Below, one piece after another: positions 34,234 through 45,450 of a stretch of DNA of 64,000 nucleotides. The notes under the pieces are model-generated. The model worked only from the letters and a program-made list of their open reading frames with translations. It made no database searches and was not told the origin of the DNA. The stretch's first letter is position 1. Every line of letters starts with the position of its first letter. Origin of the DNA: Cryptomeria japonica (taxonomy: Eukaryota > Streptophyta > Pinopsida > Cupressales > Cupressaceae); assembly GCF_030272615.1 (NCBI RefSeq), contig NC_081407.1, positions 153,595,048 through 153,659,047 of the forward strand, read 5' to 3'. Position numbers and translations under genes: made by a program.

Positions 34234-36920
34234 TCTCGTTCTATGAAAGCAATATGAGTACCAATAGCTAAATTCCCCACCATGGATTGGAAAGCATTTT
34301 CATCTATATCTCTGTCAACTACTGAATCTTGAAGTGCTTTGTCCAGGATAGCTTTGTGATTTGGTGATATACGCAATAGCTCAAAGAGTGATACCTAGGC
34401 TGGGATTTTCTTGAGTTGCTCAACCACATTATAGGTCCCTACTACTAGTGATGGGTTGGATGGTACTCCTTGTAAGGTTAATTTTGATATGCGAGTAACT
34501 ACTGCACAGTCTCTATCTCTTGGATTTATTGTGATCGTAGCCACTGTATTATCTCTTGTGAGGGACATGTTTGCAACATATGTTGTGCCATAAAGGTTTA
34601 TTTCATATCCCATCCTATAGTCATCATGTGCAAGTCTGATATCCATGATTTGTGCTATAATTTCATCTTCAAATCATTCTGAATAAAACGGTTCTTCCTG
34701 CCCCCAGTCCATAAGATAGAGATTCTTGTCTTCAGCATATTTTGGTGCTTCTCACATCATGCAAACTTGGTTATCATAGTTATCAGTCTCTTTAATTTTC
34801 TCTTCATCACGGTCCTCTTGTGACTCAACATTTACTACATCTCCTAAGCTAATATCATGAATAGTGTAGTCATATGAGACTTTTGTGTAGGTAGCAGTGT
34901 TGTCTTGTGTTCCCAATGTTGATGCCTTCCCTTTATCATGTTTGACAAAAGGATCCTTAAAGATGATGTGATTTGTGTTCTCTGAAGTTTTGTTGGTATC
35001 AATTGCGATGTCACCTTGATCTATCAAGTCTTGAATTAAGTTTTTCAATTTATATCAACTTGCATTTTTATGACCTTTTGTACGATGATAGTCACAGAAG
35101 TCATTATAATTCAACCATGTAGGTTTGAAAATACCTGGTTCATATACTCTAACCTCTGGCAAAGTGATCATATTTTTCTATATTAACTTCTTTAACGTTG
35201 ATTCAATAGGCTCCCCTAGAGGTGTGTAGTTCCTTTTTGGAGCATTTACCCTTGGGAATTTTGTGTTTGTAGTTTGCGTAGCGTTTGCGTTTATCGACAC
35301 CGTGTTATTCTCTGTATGTGGACTAAATGATTGACTTGATCCTTGTAAAGATATAATCGGTTGAGCTCTGTTCACTATACGAGCATCTACAACACCATCA
35401 TCGGTCACATTCTTGTTTCTTGACCAAAACTTGGATTTATCATTGTTGTTGTTATTCCCATATTTTATGATACCTTGTTCTACTAGTCCATTCTCGCACT
35501 TCAAGGCTTTTTCAATGATTTGTTTAAATGTGTTCAAACATTGCATTTGTATTAGGTACTTAATTTTTGGGATTAAGTTTTTTGCAAACATGTCAACTTG
35601 CTTAGTTTTGGGAATAATAGTCTTATGCCTTCTGTAGAGAGATCTCCATCTTTGTATGAAGGACACAAATATTTCATTTTCATATTGTTTTGTGGCACAT
35701 AGTTCCATTAATGTAACTGGTGTTTCAATGTTATGCAAGAAGTTAGAAATGAAATGTTTAGCTAATTCTCCCCATGATGTAATCGTTGGTGGGAGATGTG
35801 AAAACCACTCTAGGGCCGAACCTCCAAGATTTTTTGGGAACAATCTCATTAGATAAGTGTCTTCAGTTAAAACCTCTATACATGCAGTGAAAAGTTTCTC
35901 TGATATGATCTCTAGGATCACCCTTCTCTTGGTATCTATCAAATTTCAATGTTTCAAAATATGGTGGGAAAGGCGACATGTATATTGTATGATCAAAAGG
36001 ATAAGGACGTAAGTCCTGCATTGTATAGCTCTTTTTGTCGTTACCAGTTTGTATAGTTGTTATCTATTGTTGTAGATTATGTACTCAGGTCAAAATATCC
36101 ATTTGAATCAATGGTACACTTTGCGCATGTATATTTACCACAAAAAGATTCGTGGTAGTATAACTAGGAGGTTGTTGAAAGGTAGCATAACTATAATTCT
36201 GCATGTTATGGGTTCCGCTAGGTACTGTGAAATAAGTGAATTGTGAACCCATGTTTGATTGGGTTGTACTCATTGTATTAGCGGAACCTAGGTTTATATT
36301 CTGATGATTGTATGTAGAACCTATGGAATAGGAAACCGGAGGTTGAGTCATAGAAACATGTGAGGCTTGTGTTTGAATTGGTGCCAAAACACTTGACATT
36401 ATTGGTATAGTTTGAGAGCATATGATAGCCTGTGATTTTGTGCTAACATTCATTATTGAGGATGATGCACTTGCTTTAGAACTCGCATTTCAGCCACATT
36501 TGTTTGTGTAGATGAGGTAGATGCACTTTGGGAGAAACTTGAGGTCATAGCTTATGTCTGTGTTACATTTGGTATTTGACTGCTACTTGGACCTAAAGTA
36601 GTTCATGATGGTAATATTGTTGTGACATCAAAATCTTTAGGTAACTTGGCACCATTTTGTAATAACAACGAGAGATATATGTCCCTCTCATTGTGTATAA
36701 GAGCGTTTAGAATCATAAGGACATGTGGGTCTTGTTGAGTTAACTCAATTTCTTCATGTGTTAAGTTTTTTTGTAGCTCATGTATTGTTGGTATGGCATA
36801 GGGATTTGACCATTGAGAATTTTGACTAATTGACATGTCCATGTTCCAAGTTGGATTAACTGACGGGTCGTTGTTTGGGTCCATTTTACTCTTTGCCTTT
36901 TGTGACCTTGTGACGGACAT
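34234..36920 (-). pseudogene. gag: E6 gag
   Basis: The start is at 36920 (MSVTRSQKAKSKMD); the VTRSQ start is shared with the gag of E10. A Gln/Ser/Thr/Tyr-rich section (36085-36453) lies in another frame, so two compensating frameshifts flank it. The gag core at 35178-35942 has RLFPKNLGGSALEWFSHLPP and WGELAKHFISNFL. A CDYHRTKGHKNAS knuckle-like motif near 35095-35055 has its last Cys codon changed to a stop. The C-terminal part includes LKNLIQDLIDQGDI (34752-35048) and the pre-protease VVEQLKKIPA (about 34400). E9 cuts the link to the protease. Confidence 0.8.
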
Positions 36921-37429
36921 TTAAGACTTCTATATGAGGATGCTTTAGAACCTAATGCAAGACGATGATACACCTAGATTATGAATGCAAGACTCTAGAC
37001 CTAAAGGCAAAGTATGCAACACTAGACTAGACTCTCTATTGGGGATTTGGATGTGGGACTTGTTGAGTACTTTTATATTTTTGCAAAACAATTTTTTCAA
37101 GTTCTTCTCTTAGAAGTTCTACAGCAATTTATCTATCAATTTTACAGGCAATTTTATACTCTCTATCTAGCGCATACTCAACTCCTATGTACTGAGGTGC
37201 ACTTGTCTTTAATTGCTAAGCCAAGTTATCTAAACCGTCAGAGATTTCTCATTGACCACCATTTGGCACTAGATTAGGTTGCTTGAAGGGGAGAAAACAA
37301 TCACCTGGGAGACCCATTAGGACACATGTTATGACTTTCCAAGATGATTATGCAAATGATGATGGAGTGAGACAGACGTATATGAGGTCTAAACAAGGAC
37401 TAATTATGAAGACTATAATGACCCTAAAA

Positions 37430-37670
37430 TGAATAAGGAGGTTAATGGGACACAAATAAGGACCTATGCAAAGATAATGAGGATGTAAAATATGACAATG
37501 CAAGGATTTATGCAATTTTTAAGGACGTAAATGAGGATGATATGAGGATGTAAATGAGGACTATGCATGGACTTATGCAAATTCTAAGGACATATATGAG
37601 GATGATAAATGAGGACTATGCATGGACTTATGCAAATTCTAAGGATGTAAATGAGGACTATGCAAGGACG
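37430..37670. repeat. Imperfect purine-rich tandem repeats
   Basis: Repeated gaggactatgcatggacttat and aaattctaaggacgtaaatgagg-like units with 55-65-bp spacing. The clearest pair starts at 37561 and 37616. Confidence 0.7.
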
Positions 37671-38637
37671 CCTATGGTCACTAGTATGTAAAATTTTGGA
37701 GTTTGTAGGATTGTCTGATGTTTCAAGGTAAACTTTATTTCAAGTAATTTTGTTTGTAGGACAAGCCTATTGTTTTTCAAATCTAAGAACACTGTTTGAA
37801 GATAGGTATCACTAACAAAACTGTGTTCTGACAAACTCTGAGAATTCAGAGATACGAAAGGTAGGGACTGAAATAGCCCAAATACTGACTCAATACTGGT
37901 CTGACACAACGATACACATAAAAGTATAGAAGAAAATCTTAGGATGGAAAGTGGAAACCATTCAATGAGGCCCTTACAAAATACTGAAACACGATGAACA
38001 GCTAGATAGTCTAGCAGCACTGGCTCCACTCCACGACACACACTTCTCAGGCATGCCAGTCTCTCTTACCCCAAAGATCCGAAGATCTTATCACTAAGGG
38101 ATTTCTGTCTCACAATGCAAGGTACATGAAGGGTATCTATTGGGTATGATGTGCACTCTCGGAATCAATGAATGTAGGATTTGGGCTACTAAGTTGGTTC
38201 TTATTGTAAGTTTCGAGGAATCCTGATCCAATGACGGATTCTTAGAGAAAGCCACTTAAGGATTTAGTTAAGCTTATCGGTGCAAGGAAGGCCCCCACAT
38301 ACGTTGAATTCACTCAACACTCTAGCCATATGTCTAGTATATTTATATAGCGGTTCGAAAAACTCGCTCGAGAGTACGTTGGGAGAGATGATATCCCCAA
38401 CGCATCCCAATTTGAAGTACCTTTGTGGGGTGATGAAATCCCCATTCAAAGATACCCCTCACTACTAAAATGAAAAGTGGGTGTCGTTATCACCTTTCCC
38501 TTTCTCCCAAGACCCTGAAGGCGGGTGGAAAGGTAGTTAATGCAACAATAGGTCCACCCCAAACACAATAAAAAGTTCTTTCCCTTAAAAAATTGCAAAG
38601 TATGATTTATTCTATTGATAAGCTTGATTCACGTTAA

Positions 38638-38890
38638 TTTTAAAAAACCCAAACTTAAGTGTGAAATACGCATGTGCATGTCAATTTTAGAACACCAAAC
38701 TGAAGTGTGAAAGCATGCATGTCAATTTTAACTAGATTTGTTTTAAGCACCAAATTGAAGTGTGAAAGCATGCATGTTGATTTTAAACATATTTGTTTTA
38801 AGCACCAAATTGAAGTGTTAAAGCATGCATGTTCATTTTAACCAGATTTTTTTTAAGCACCAAATTGAAGTGTGAAAGCATACATGTTAG
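38638..38890. repeat. 55-bp tandem repeat, about four copies
   Basis: Units starting caccaaattgaagtgtgaaa begin at 38693, 38748, 38803 and 38858, spaced exactly 55 bases. A degenerate unit precedes at about 38638. Each unit carries agcatgcatgt. Confidence 0.88.
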
Positions 38891-39197
38891 TGATTTATAA
38901 AATTCTCTATAATGATCTGGCCTTCTCTATGATTTCACCACATGCTGCAAATAGGGAATTAGTAACCAAAGAAACACACCGAAAATAGAAAACCAAGCTC
39001 TTTATTAAACGAATGCGTTATTATACCTGTGCGAATGCGCGATCCTATGTGGATGATTGTGTGACGTTATCTGTGTGATTGTGTAATTCTGACAGATCGA
39101 TTGTGGTATACTGACAGAGTGAATGCATAAAAAGACTAGGATGAATGCGTGACAAACAGACAGACAAAACATAAAAAATAAAAAATAAATTCTAAAT

Positions 39198-39446
39198 TTA
39201 ATTAGAAACCTGCAAAACAAACTTTGATGCCCTAGTAAGATCTCCCATCAACCATTCTATATTAAGCAAATCATATTTCACTTTGTATGAGAGAACTAGG
39301 CTATTGTATCTGTCAATGGCTGGTTGGTCCTCTAGATCTTGTATCTTCTTTTTTGCCTTCAAGATTTGTTGATAACATATGTCTTGTCTCCTTTGTTCTT
39401 TTGTCCTTCTAGCACCTGAAATCTTAAATTGTACCTTATGTGCCAT
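39198..39446 (-). CDS. Small basic ORF upstream of E6 gag (possible ORF1)
   Basis: 82 codons from ATG at 39446, starting MAHKVQFKISGARRTKEQRR. It is Lys/Arg rich, with a likely helical middle (KAKKKIQDLEDQPAIDRYN) and no low-complexity bias, unlike its neighbours. Ogre-type Tat elements carry an extra ORF1 between primer site and gag, and this one is in that place and orientation. I do not recognise a domain, and it could be chance or the remains of a longer ORF. Confidence 0.35.
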   Translation of the reverse strand: MAHKVQFKISGARRTKEQRRQDICYQQILKAKKKIQDLEDQPAIDRYNSLVLSYKVKYDLLNIEWLMGDLTRASKFVLQVSN

Positions 39447-39686
39447 AAAATGTCATAGTTAAAGCATTAGATAAGGGTAAACAATGTTCAGATTTAAAGA
39501 ATTTAATATAGAATCAAGACAGAATAGAGGACAGAGAATGAGAAAAATAAGATAAATAGAATGCATAAACAGGTTCGTCGAATGCTAATAAGATCTAGGC
39601 AAATATGTGATGTGGTCTGCATGAATGTGTGATCTTGCATTGTTGATTGCATGAATCTGTTTATGCGATTGCGTAATTTTGTATAC

Positions 39687-40738
39687 TGTTCACCTTTATT
39701 TTCCCCGATGTAAGTTTCTTGGCGGGCCCGGTTGTGATCGTTGTTTTTCTTTAGCTAGCAGGGCTGAACGTGCGTGACACTTGGTAGCCCGGCGTTGCTC
39801 CCTCGGTTCGTCTTTGGTGTCCCATTTTTGAAGCAGCGTGAGGGTGACAAATGGCAATGCTTATTTACTATTCTTATGGGCGGGCCCACTCATTTGTGCA
39901 GTTTGCAAGCGGTTCCTCGCAGCGGTCCCCTTTTCTACAGTCCTTTCTCTTATGACAGAATCTTTTCAGTTCTGGGTAACCTCCAAGTCGTTAAAGGAAA
40001 AGTTTGAGTTGCAGGGTTTGTTTTGCTGGGTGCAGCCTCTATTGTGACACACCGTGTTTTTCTGTTCCAAGGAGGTTGTGCCAGTTTGGATTTTCAGGAG
40101 AGCTGTTTTTAGAAGTAGTGGCATATTTAAGGGGGGATTTCTCTGTCGCATAAGGAGAATTTTTAGAGAGGCAGAAGAACTGTCTAATTTGCTAAGTAGG
40201 AGTTTTCTTTCGTTTCCAACCTTAAAAAACTATTTGGGATTTGCTATAAGAAGATTATTCAGATTGTGCCTGTGGCCTTTATGATGTCTCTCTTGGCTTA
40301 CTGTTTATAGTGTTTTCTGTGCTATTGTTGTTGAAAATTCCGACAAACTTTGGGAATATTTTGTCTAAGACTTCACTGATTAAACAATGTTTTTCTATAC
40401 TTGTTATCTAGTGAATGCGTGATAAATGTGTCCCTTATGTTTTCAAGCAAATTTGGTTGTGGTTTTGATTATGTCTTTGGCTCGAATGCTTATAGAAGTC
40501 GCAAATATTCTTTGATTTTTGTTGGTTCATTTCCTATCAATGATATGGCGTATCGCCTAAGTGTTTAGCATCTCATTTTCTTAAAAATTATTTATTTCCT
40601 CTCCCTTTCCTTAAAACCCAAGGAAGAGTCGGCTTCTCAATCCCGGAGGTCATTCAGTGTTTCTTTGCACAAGTCGGTCCCCCAACACTAAATTTCCCAT
40701 AAGGCTGTTCATCCCCAAAGCAAAATTTAGAGTCAACA
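39687..40738 (+). repeat. E10 5' LTR
   Basis: TGTTCACCTTTATTTTCC to TTAGAGTCAACA. A possible TATA motif, CATATTTAAGG, is at 40122-40132. Open frames across it (for example 39774-40007) recur in the other LTR and are not taken as genes. Confidence 0.94.
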
Positions 40739-40748
40739 GTTCTTTTTT

Positions 40749-40766
40749 TGGCACGCCCGGTGGGAC
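40749..40766 (+). other. E10 primer-binding site
   Basis: TGGCACGCCCGGTGGGAC, ten bases after the LTR tip. It is clearly different from the TGGTGAACCCGACG site used by E1, E6, E8 and E12. The tRNA is not assigned. Confidence 0.65.
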
Positions 40767-40808
40767 CATTACCTTTGAAACAAAAAAAAAACACATCCTA
40801 GCTAGTTT

Positions 40809-42462
40809 ATGAGTCATAGGCCTGTCACCAGGAGTTAAACGACCCTAAATCCTCATCTTCTTTTCCCTCCATTGGTGACTGTCCATTCCACCTCTATTTC
40901 ACTTCCACCGGGTTCCCCCACCATCATATACCCTGCAATGGCCCAAATTCCCCCCCCCCCCCCCCCCGAAATTTTGTGACTTGGGACAATGGTAGCCCTC
41001 TCATCCCTCCAATTCCACCCATAGTTTGGGGATCCATTCTGGCAGCTGCACTGAAAGCTATTCCCAAATTCACGGGAGAATGTCACAAAACCCCTGGAGA
41101 ACATCTACAGGACGTAGCTACTATTTGTACTGTACATGGCATCACCGAGCAGAACGTGGCTTTGTGGTTTCTCGTAGCTTCTTTCAAAGGAAAAGCTCTG
41201 GACTGGTTTAGATCTCTAGGCCCTAGTACCATAGGGGACTGGGATCAGTTGGGAGATCGCTTCTTTCAGAGATTCTCAGACAAAGCTGACAGATCATCCC
41301 TCATGCACCAACTCATTACGATCAAAAGAGCTCCCACAGAGGCCTTAACTAATTTCAACCTGAGATTCTAGCGAACCTGGTAAAGGATACCGTTGTTCGC
41401 CTGCCCCCCAACAGATATGGCCTTCGTATTTTATCTAAAAGCTTTCAATTCTGATATATCAGTAATGATCCAATCCTTAGGGGGTAACACTCTTCCGCAA
41501 GCTTTCGACTTAGCGGTTCAAGTTGAAAATAACGTTATCGATGTTGGAAAGCTCGCACCTCGCCCTACAATGCCAGTATTCCCCGAAATGTCTACCCAAG
41601 TAATGGAGGAAGCCGCCTTGAGCACTTCTGCTCCACAGTCTATGTATTCATTCCCCACTTCTCAAAATACCGTCCATTTCGCCTCTCTGGCTGCTGAGGT
41701 CAATGATATGAAAAATCTCTTAAGATCTTTCTCTAATGAAATCATCAACCAAAAAAGGGCCCAGGTCTCTCCTATCAAACCTCCTTTTCAGCAAAATTTC
41801 CAAGGAAACTGACCCCACTATCAACATCCTAATTATTGGGCTGAGAAAAATACCCCGCTGAATGGCCAAATAGTCCCCGTCCCTAATCCATTGCAATCCA
41901 TCCACCCAAACGACGGTAGAGAATTTACTATGGGTCAGAATAATTTGGTGGACGATGCCAATTCTTGGTGTTTTCCATGCAACAATGCTCACACCCCGAA
42001 GAATTTCCCAAGGGGTAATCTGCAACAAAAGGTCGCAGAACAAAAGAACTCAGGTATAATACCAGATGAATCCGCATATACATCCCCGAGCATGGATAAT
42101 GCAGCTTTTGTTGCTCAAATGCAAGGAATGTCATTACAACAAGAAGCGAAAATCGCCCCTGATCACGCACTTTTTCATGGATGGAGGATGACGATATAGT
42201 ACTAACTATTGAGGGAGGAACTTCAAAAAATGGGACCCCTATGGTGCATTCAGACTACAACCTTCACTCTAAAAGGCATTTGATCGGGGAGGATGCCAGT
42301 AATATAAGATCAATACCCATAAACAAACCTCCGGAACTGCCAGTCATCGTTTCCGCCTATCCCAGGAAGGAATTCATCCCTTACAAACCAAAAGAGCCTA
42401 GAGTTTTCACGCCCCCAACGTTGGATGTAGTAGATCAGTTGAAGAAAGCTCAGACCTCCTGA
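40809..42462 (+). pseudogene. gag: E10 gag
   Basis: The likely start is ATG 40809, 43 bases past the primer site (MSHRPVTRS, like VTRSQ in E6). Frame 3 then runs to a tract of 18 C (40950-40967), after which gag continues in frame 2. The core has LKAIPKFTGECHKTPGEHLQ and KALDWFRSLGPSTIGDWDQL (about 41050-41280). A knuckle WCFPCNNAHTPKN has its last Cys changed to Phe (about 41965). Frameshifts near 42180 and 42455, and stops at about 41369 and 41810, break it. The C-terminal end has VVDQLKKAQTS, the usual pre-protease motif. Confidence 0.8.
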
Positions 42463-43174
42463 GTATACCAGAGCAGAAAGTCGGCTAAGGGAGGCATTGT
42501 CCCATGATCAAAAGGATACAGTCGCGGTAGCTCCGTCACCCTCTCAGACAAATGGAATGGATCGCCACTCAGTAGTTAACAAGGCATGCTCCCCTGCTAC
42601 TTTGACAAATGAAGGCTCACCCTCCACTACACAAGGAGAAGGTAAACCTAAGCCAAATCATTTTTACCTTACCCTGATAGTTGGAAACAAACTTGTACAT
42701 AACTCCATGATAGACTCTGGTGCTAGCACCACGGTCATGCCTAAGCAGATTGCTGAAGTATTAAACATTAAGTATGACCCTTTAAGTAAAGGGGTAATGC
42801 ATCTCGACAGGAATAAAGTCCAAACGATAGGTCTCATCAAAATCCTCCTTTTGACCTTATTTGCATGTCCAAGTATAACAGTATCCCAAGAAGTAGTGGT
42901 CATCGACATCCCTCCTGTCTTTGGGCTCTGTTTGTCCCGAGACTTCACCGCTAAAATAGGAGGGTATATGTCCCTGAATTGGTCCCACTTGATTCTCTGT
43001 ACCCGACATGGCGCTAAGATGAAGATCTTTTCAGAACCTCTTCATGTCGAGCATATAGCTGACCAAGCCTTGATTAATTTCGAGCCTACTCACACCTCTA
43101 TAACCCATGATGAGCGAAAGGTGGTAGAACTGTTAGAAGATGAAGAAGTGACCGGGGAAATCGCACCCGAATAA
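42463..43174 (+). pseudogene. pol: E10 retropepsin
   Basis: Frame 2, with EYTRAESRLREAL leading in. The active site MIDSGASTTVMPKQIAEVL is intact at about 42708-42765. It is followed by VQTIGLIKILLLTLFACPSI and VVVIDIPPVFGLCLSRDFTA, the flap and C-terminal strands typical of plant gypsy proteases. It ends at TAA 43172 (a Gln codon change by context), and the frame continues into the RNase H. Confidence 0.85.
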
Positions 43175-43700
43175 GAAGCCTTCCTAAATGAGTTCATAAA
43201 CTCTGATCCCTTCTCTAATTACCATGCCACCTGCCTAGGAACTTATTGCATTTTTAAAGAGGATCAGCTAATCCCAAAACTCGCCAAAGATCCTTTCTCC
43301 AAAGATCAGTTGTCTTTGACACTATGGACCCTACACTTTGACAGTGCCAAATGCAAAATGGGCTCTAGGACCGAAGTTTGTCTCACCCCTCCGGTGAGTG
43401 ATCTGATCTGAAGGTCTTTCCAATTACAGTTTGCATGTTCGAATAATGAAGCAGAGTATGAAGGGTTAATTCAAGGCCTGAACATGGCAGAAAAAATGGG
43501 CATCAAGAAGCTTAAAGTTTTCGATGATTCCGAATTATTAGTACATCAAGTCCAAAGGATATCCAGCGCTAAGCACGTCCGTATGAGATCCTACCGCTCC
43601 AGAGTGTAGGATTTAATAGAAAGTTTTAATGCTTTCAATATCACTAGCATTCCCCAGACACTAAATACCGAAGCTGATCACATGGCAACCATAGGGGCTC
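43175..43700 (+). pseudogene. pol: E10 archaeal-type RNase H placed before RT
   Basis: Frame 2 continues without indel. Motifs in order: LWTLHFDSAKCKMGSRTEV (first Asp, about 43332), CSNNEAEYEGLIQGLNMAEK (Glu, about 43450), LKVFDDSELLVHQVQ (Asp, about 43520) and NTEADHMATIGAHFD (last Asp, about 43675). All four catalytic acids are present. This family normally stands after the gypsy RNase H in Tat elements, as it does in E6; here it stands between protease and RT, and none follows the gypsy RNase H. Two stops (43412 TGA, 43607 TAG) fit C-to-T type changes. Confidence 0.82.
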
Positions 43701-44893
43701 ATTTTGATCCAGCTGTAGACCTCTTGGCCGACAATTCAACAGTCAATAAGGTGGTTCATCCGGTTATTCCTGATAATAATACATATTGGCAGGTATTTGA
43801 AAGCGATGAGCAGATTGCTCTATTTATTCAAAGCTCGGGAGAATTTGTCAACCACTTGCAACCTAGGATTAAAGAGGCTTACGGAGACCAGATTATCCAG
43901 CTAAAATCCAACAAGCTCCCCAATGGTCTGATCACCTTGGAGAATTTGTTTGATCATGAGGATGTTAAGAAGGATAAGCGGAAGCTCATAGTGGACAAAG
44001 GAGATTACACTGAAATGTCAGTGGGACACAGAAGAATCCTCAAAGTGGGCAAAGGTGTTTCTGCTGAAGACAGGGCGAAATTGGCTCGATACTGTGATGA
44101 ATATGAAGGCATCATGGCTTGGTCCTATGATGATTTAAAAGGTTATGATCCCAACGTCATTCAGCACACCATCAAACTCACAAATGAAGCTAAGCCAGTC
44201 TGACAAAAACAGAGACCTGTTAATCCTAAGATCGAATCCCTCATGGCTCGGGAGTTGAAGAAACTGATTGAGTCAAGGATTATTTATCCTATAAAACATA
44301 GTACATGGGTATCCAATCTAGTCCCTATGAGGAAAAAGAATGGGGACATTCGACTCTGTGTGGACTTCTGGGACCTGAATCGAGCATCGCTCAAGGATCA
44401 TTATCCCTTGCCGTCAATGGAGCAATTATTAAGCACTGTAGCTGGATCAGAAATGTTTTCTATGCTTGATGGTTTCTCAGGTTACAATCAAGTAAGTGTC
44501 AAAATGGAGGATCAACACAAGACCACTTTTACCACCAAGTGGGGAACGTTTGCATATCAAAAGATGCCCTTCGGCTTGTCAAACGTTGGGGCCACTTTCC
44601 AAAGGGCCATGGATCTGGCCTTCAAAGATCTAATAAATGAGATTATCTTAATATATTTAGATGACCTAACCATGTTTTCTAAACACCAAGAGGATCATTT
44701 CGATTATCTCGAGTTAGTCCTGCAAAAATGTCTGGAATTTGGGATCTCCTTGAACCCAAAAGAGTGTATTTTCAGGGTTCCCCAAGGGAAGTTGCTGGGA
44801 CATATAGTTTCTAAAGAAGGCATCTCCATCGACCCTGACCGGGTCAAGGCTATTAAAGAGCTTCCCCTCCCGGTCAACAAAAAGGGAGTGTAG
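43701..44893 (+). pseudogene. pol: E10 reverse transcriptase
   Basis: Frame 2. The acidic linker 43701-44100 leads to GIMAWSYDDLKGYDPNVIQH and, after a TGA at 44201, to the RT proper: MARELKKLIESRIIYP, GDIRLCVDFWDLNRASLKDH (Trp for the usual Arg in DFRDLN), MLDGFSGYNQVSVKMEDQHK, MPFGLSNVGATFQRAMD, and the catalytic YLDDLTMFSKH (about 44660). Connection motifs ECIFRVPQGKLLGHIVS follow. TAG at 44891 fits a changed Gln codon before SFLGKVNFVGRF. Confidence 0.9.
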
Positions 44894-45450
44894 TCATTTT
44901 TGGGAAAAGTTAACTTTGTCGGTCGCTTCATTTCCGACTTCGTTGGGATAATAAGACCTATCACCCTCATGCTTAAAAAGGATGTACATTTCAAATGGAC
45001 TGTTGAAGCCAAAAATGCCTTCGATCAAATAAAGCATGTCATCTGTTCAACCCCAGTATTATCTAATCTGGACATGTCGAAAGATTTCATAATGTATGTC
45101 TATTCTGGTCAGCATAGTATTGCCATGGTCATAACTCAAAAAGAAACCCAAAAAGGAGGAGAGCACCCTATCGCCTTCCATTCAAAAACTCTCAAAGATT
45201 ATGAGCTCCGCTATAACTTTGTTGAAAAACAAGCCTTAGCTGTCGTAAAAGGACTAAAAAAATTCTGGCATTTCATTGCCTGCAACAAGACCACAGTGTA
45301 TGTAGCTCACTTCGCAGTAAGAGAATACATTATGGAGGGCGACATCACAGAAAAAAGAGCGAATTGGATCACCAAGATCCTAGAATATGATGTTGACATC
45401 AGGCCCACAAAGCTGGTCCGCGGGAGAGGTTTATGTGAGTATATAGTGTG
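44894..45450 (+). pseudogene. pol: E10 gypsy-type RNase H
   Basis: Frame 2, with FLGKVNFVGRFISDFVGIIR at the thumb-connection border. RNase H follows with DFIMYVYSGQHSIAMVITQ (first Asp position now Tyr/Ser), HPIAFHSKTLKDYELRYNF, VEKQALAVVKGLKKFWHFI and KRANWITKILEYDVDIRPT. The first catalytic residue looks lost. A frameshift to frame 1 near 45440 follows, and the sequence runs directly on to integrase with no second RNase H. Confidence 0.83.

Larger units (their letters stand above)
36921..39681 (-). other. E6 leader (upstream of gag)
   Basis: About 2.8 kb between the gag start and the E10 insertion, best read as the long leader of a Tat/Ogre-like element. It holds purine-rich imperfect repeats at 37430-37670 (two exact copies of a 55-bp block at 37561 and 37616), a 55-bp tandem array at 38638-38890 and a small ORF at 39198-39446. 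The minus-strand frame at 37658-38041 has no coding features that I trust. Confidence 0.5.

Noticed and set aside
37658-38041. 127-codon minus-strand frame upstream of E6 gag
   Set aside because: No start context or domain; it lies in the leader next to repeats, and its composition fits chance.
38638-38890. CRISPR-like regular repeat array
   Set aside because: The units abut with a 55-base period and no unique spacers, in a plant element leader; it is a plain tandem repeat.
39774-40284. Open frames within the E10 5' LTR
   Set aside because: The same frames recur in the 3' LTR at 52537-53048 as part of the repeat; there is no protein signature.
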